Positions 48,421-49,495 of a stretch of 49,495 nucleotides of DNA are shown here, in pieces (the first letter of the stretch is position 1; every line of letters starts with the position of its first letter). A program made the position numbers and the translations under genes. The stretch comes from a virus, in the IMG/VR virus record IMGVR_UViG_3300024518_003475, positions 1-49,495 of that record. The stretch is one strand, 5' to 3'. A model generated the notes under the pieces. That model had not been told where the DNA came from. It did not search any database and worked only from the letters and a program-made list of their open reading frames with translations.

Positions 48421-49009
48421 CGGGCGGAGTAATATCAACGCCGCCTATCGCCCCTGTCCCATCCTTTACCTCGCTAGGAGGGGGGGAAGCCGTGTCAATG
48501 GGCTCTTGAAGGGTCAGGGCCTTGTTCATGATTTCACGAGCCGCATGTATCTGGTCCGCTCCAACGACGTTAATCGTATTTTGCTGAGCAATATAATTGG
48601 CAGGGGACCCCATATTAGCTTTACCCGTGTAACCGAGTCGGTCGAAGAGACGATCCACCGCATCAAGGAGGAGTCGAGGGTCGTCGATAGTGTCGATTTT
48701 TTCGCAGAGTCTGTCGATCGCTTCATGTGCGGCTCCATGTATCTTCTCTCGAAGGTCGAGAATGATTGTGTTAAAAACTTGGTCTTGGCGCTCAACGAGC
48801 TTGGCCCGGAAAGCATCGGAGGAGGTAATCGCCCTCATCCAAGCAGGGCTCACACCGAAATAGGCAGCCATGTCGCGATTGGACGAAAGGGGGTTTTCGA
48901 TGAGCCAATTGAGCATGGTGTCATAGCGCGGTTTGATAGGCGCTGCGGTGCCCTCTTGTGGCGAGAGCCCTTGGAGGGGGGGAAGCGCTACTTTCGGTGA
49001 TCTACCCAT
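48407..49009 (-). CDS. Probable terminase small subunit (200 aa)
   Basis: Residues about 32-75 are a helix-turn-helix (WLIENPLSSNRDMAAYFGVS, then PAWMRAITSSDAFRAKLVER), a pattern typical of phage TerS and TerS-like proteins. A helical oligomerisation region (about 80-130) and a flexible Pro-rich tail with SPPPSEVKDG follow. It would bind the packaging site and hand DNA to TerL. Both ends, but not the core, contain a G7 motif copy: LPPL near residue 10 and SPPP near residue 175. Confidence 0.78.
   Translation of the reverse strand: MGRSPKVALPPLQGLSPQEGTAAPIKPRYDTMLNWLIENPLSSNRDMAAYFGVSPAWMRAITSSDAFRAKLVERQDQVFNTIILDLREKIHGAAHEAIDRLCEKIDTIDDPRLLLDAVDRLFDRLGYTGKANMGSPANYIAQQNTINVVGADQIHAAREIMNKALTLQEPIDTASPPPSEVKDGTGAIGGVDITPPDAQS
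48477..48489 (+). repeat. Dispersed G7 motif, copy 21 (exact)
   Basis: The exact motif, antisense to the TerS gene, read there as T-A-S-P-P-P-S in the C-terminal tail. Confidence 0.9.
48973..48985 (+). repeat. Dispersed G7 motif, copy 22 (exact)
   Basis: The exact motif, antisense to the N-terminus of the TerS gene, read there as A-L-P-P-L, a different frame from the other copies. Confidence 0.9.
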
Positions 49010-49493
49010 CGGGCTGAAACTCCTCCTTGGTGAGTATTTTGATGAAAGGCTTTAATGGCTTCATATCGGCGGTCTGCGGCGAGCGGATCGGCTTCACGCA
49101 TTTTAAGGAGGCGATCATCTCGTGCACGATATTGTTGAGATGAGTCACGGCGAACTCAATGGCGATGCCAGCGTCTTCAAGCTTTTCAGCGAGCTGTGGG
49201 AGTACCGTAAGTCCGACCTCTTCAAGGTCCCAATCACCCCGATATCCGTAATCAGCTCTAGCGTACGCAGGCTGCCCGAAGTACCAATAGGAAGAAGGGA
49301 AGAGGTAGCGTATGTGAGTCGGGTCATCGAAGGCTGAAGCCGTGGAGCCGAAAGGTGTACGAAGTATGAGATAGGCACCGGGTTTGGCGACCCGATGAAG
49401 CTCCTGCATAAGCGGTAGAATATTGCGAATATGCTCGATAATGTGCGACGCAAGGATTTCATCGAAATGATCGTCGGGGAAAGGTAAGCGTCT
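49002..49493 (-). CDS. Class I SAM methyltransferase (partial, 5' end outside)
   Basis: The open frame continues past the right window edge; the first visible codons give LPFPDDHFDEILASHIIEHI (the motif IV region of SAM-dependent methyltransferases). ELHRVAKPGAYLILRTPFGS follows, the usual motif V/VI strand. About 163 residues are visible; the SAM-binding GxG motif must lie outside. The family is that of small-molecule or sugar methyltransferases rather than DNA methylases, since no NPPY or PC motif is seen. It could act with the glycosyltransferase on a surface sugar (inference). It overlaps the TerS start by eight bases. Confidence 0.8.
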   Translation of the reverse strand, partial: RRLPFPDDHFDEILASHIIEHIRNILPLMQELHRVAKPGAYLILRTPFGSTASAFDDPTHIRYLFPSSYWYFGQPAYARADYGYRGDWDLEEVGLTVLPQLAEKLEDAGIAIEFAVTHLNNIVHEMIASLKCVKPIRSPQTADMKPLKPFIKILTKEEFQPDG

Positions 49494-49495
49494 CC

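Noticed and set aside
1621-48985. G7 motif as G-quadruplex sites
   Set aside because: An intramolecular quadruplex needs four G tracts; a single G7 with few nearby G runs does not suffice, and the flanking bases are conserved as well.
1621-48985. G7 motif as KOPS (GGGNAGGG) or a programmed frameshift site
   Set aside because: The motif has only two G before the A, so KOPS does not match. The frame use varies, copies occur on both strands and in intergenic DNA, and reading frames continue normally.
1-49495. tRNA genes, integrase, repressor or attachment site
   Set aside because: None could be recognised by eye on either strand; a lytic phage without tRNA genes in this window fits best.

Overview
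The window is most of the genome of a tailed, double-stranded DNA phage. The gene content points to a short-tailed (podovirus-like) particle and a strictly lytic style. It has small and large terminase, portal, scaffold, major capsid, an adaptor and a nozzle-like protein. It also has three large proteins at the end of the structural operon that look like DNA-ejection proteins, and a holin/endopeptidase lysis cassette. I see no integrase, repressor or attachment site, no tRNA and no phage RNA polymerase. The visible promoters have host sigma-70 form. The host cannot be named from the sequence; Shine-Dalgarno use and promoter form suit a Gram-negative, probably proteobacterial, host.

Layout. 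(1) 1-1457, minus strand: four small unknown genes read leftwards from two look-alike sigma-70 promoters, ending in a strong terminator at 50-93. (2) 1458-1927: intergenic control region with divergent promoters and a duplicated rightward promoter block. (3) 1928-17833, plus strand: early and replication genes, tightly packed with 4-14 base overlaps. They include a MoxR-type AAA+ ATPase paired with a VWA-domain protein, a run of small unknown and zinc-ribbon proteins, a Cas4/RecB-like Fe-S nuclease, a winged-helix protein, a Sak4-like RecA-fold ATPase, an SSB-like protein, a uracil-DNA-glycosylase/DNA polymerase A fusion and a DUF3987-like helicase. (4) 17778-49493, minus strand: the late operon, read leftwards. 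Its order is methyltransferase (cut by the window edge), TerS, PD-(D/E)XK protein, TerL, portal, small head protein, scaffold, major capsid, terminator, small head/tail proteins with a glycosyltransferase, two ~830-residue tail proteins, lysis genes, tail fibres, adaptor, nozzle and ejection proteins. The two arms collide tail to tail at 17.8 kb with overlapping coding ends.

The most striking unexplained feature is a dispersed, non-palindromic 13-base motif, GGAGGGGGGGAAG. I find it 15 times exactly and 7 more times with one mismatch, on both strands, in intergenic DNA and inside genes. Every copy has exactly seven G. By chance about 0.002 exact copies would be expected. Inside genes it is nearly always read as Ser-Pro-Pro-Pro or Glu-Gly-Gly-Lys in linkers or tails, so the DNA word rather than the peptide seems to be selected. 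Its function is unknown; it is the best candidate here for an undescribed system. Coordinates and motifs were read by eye; no database search was run.
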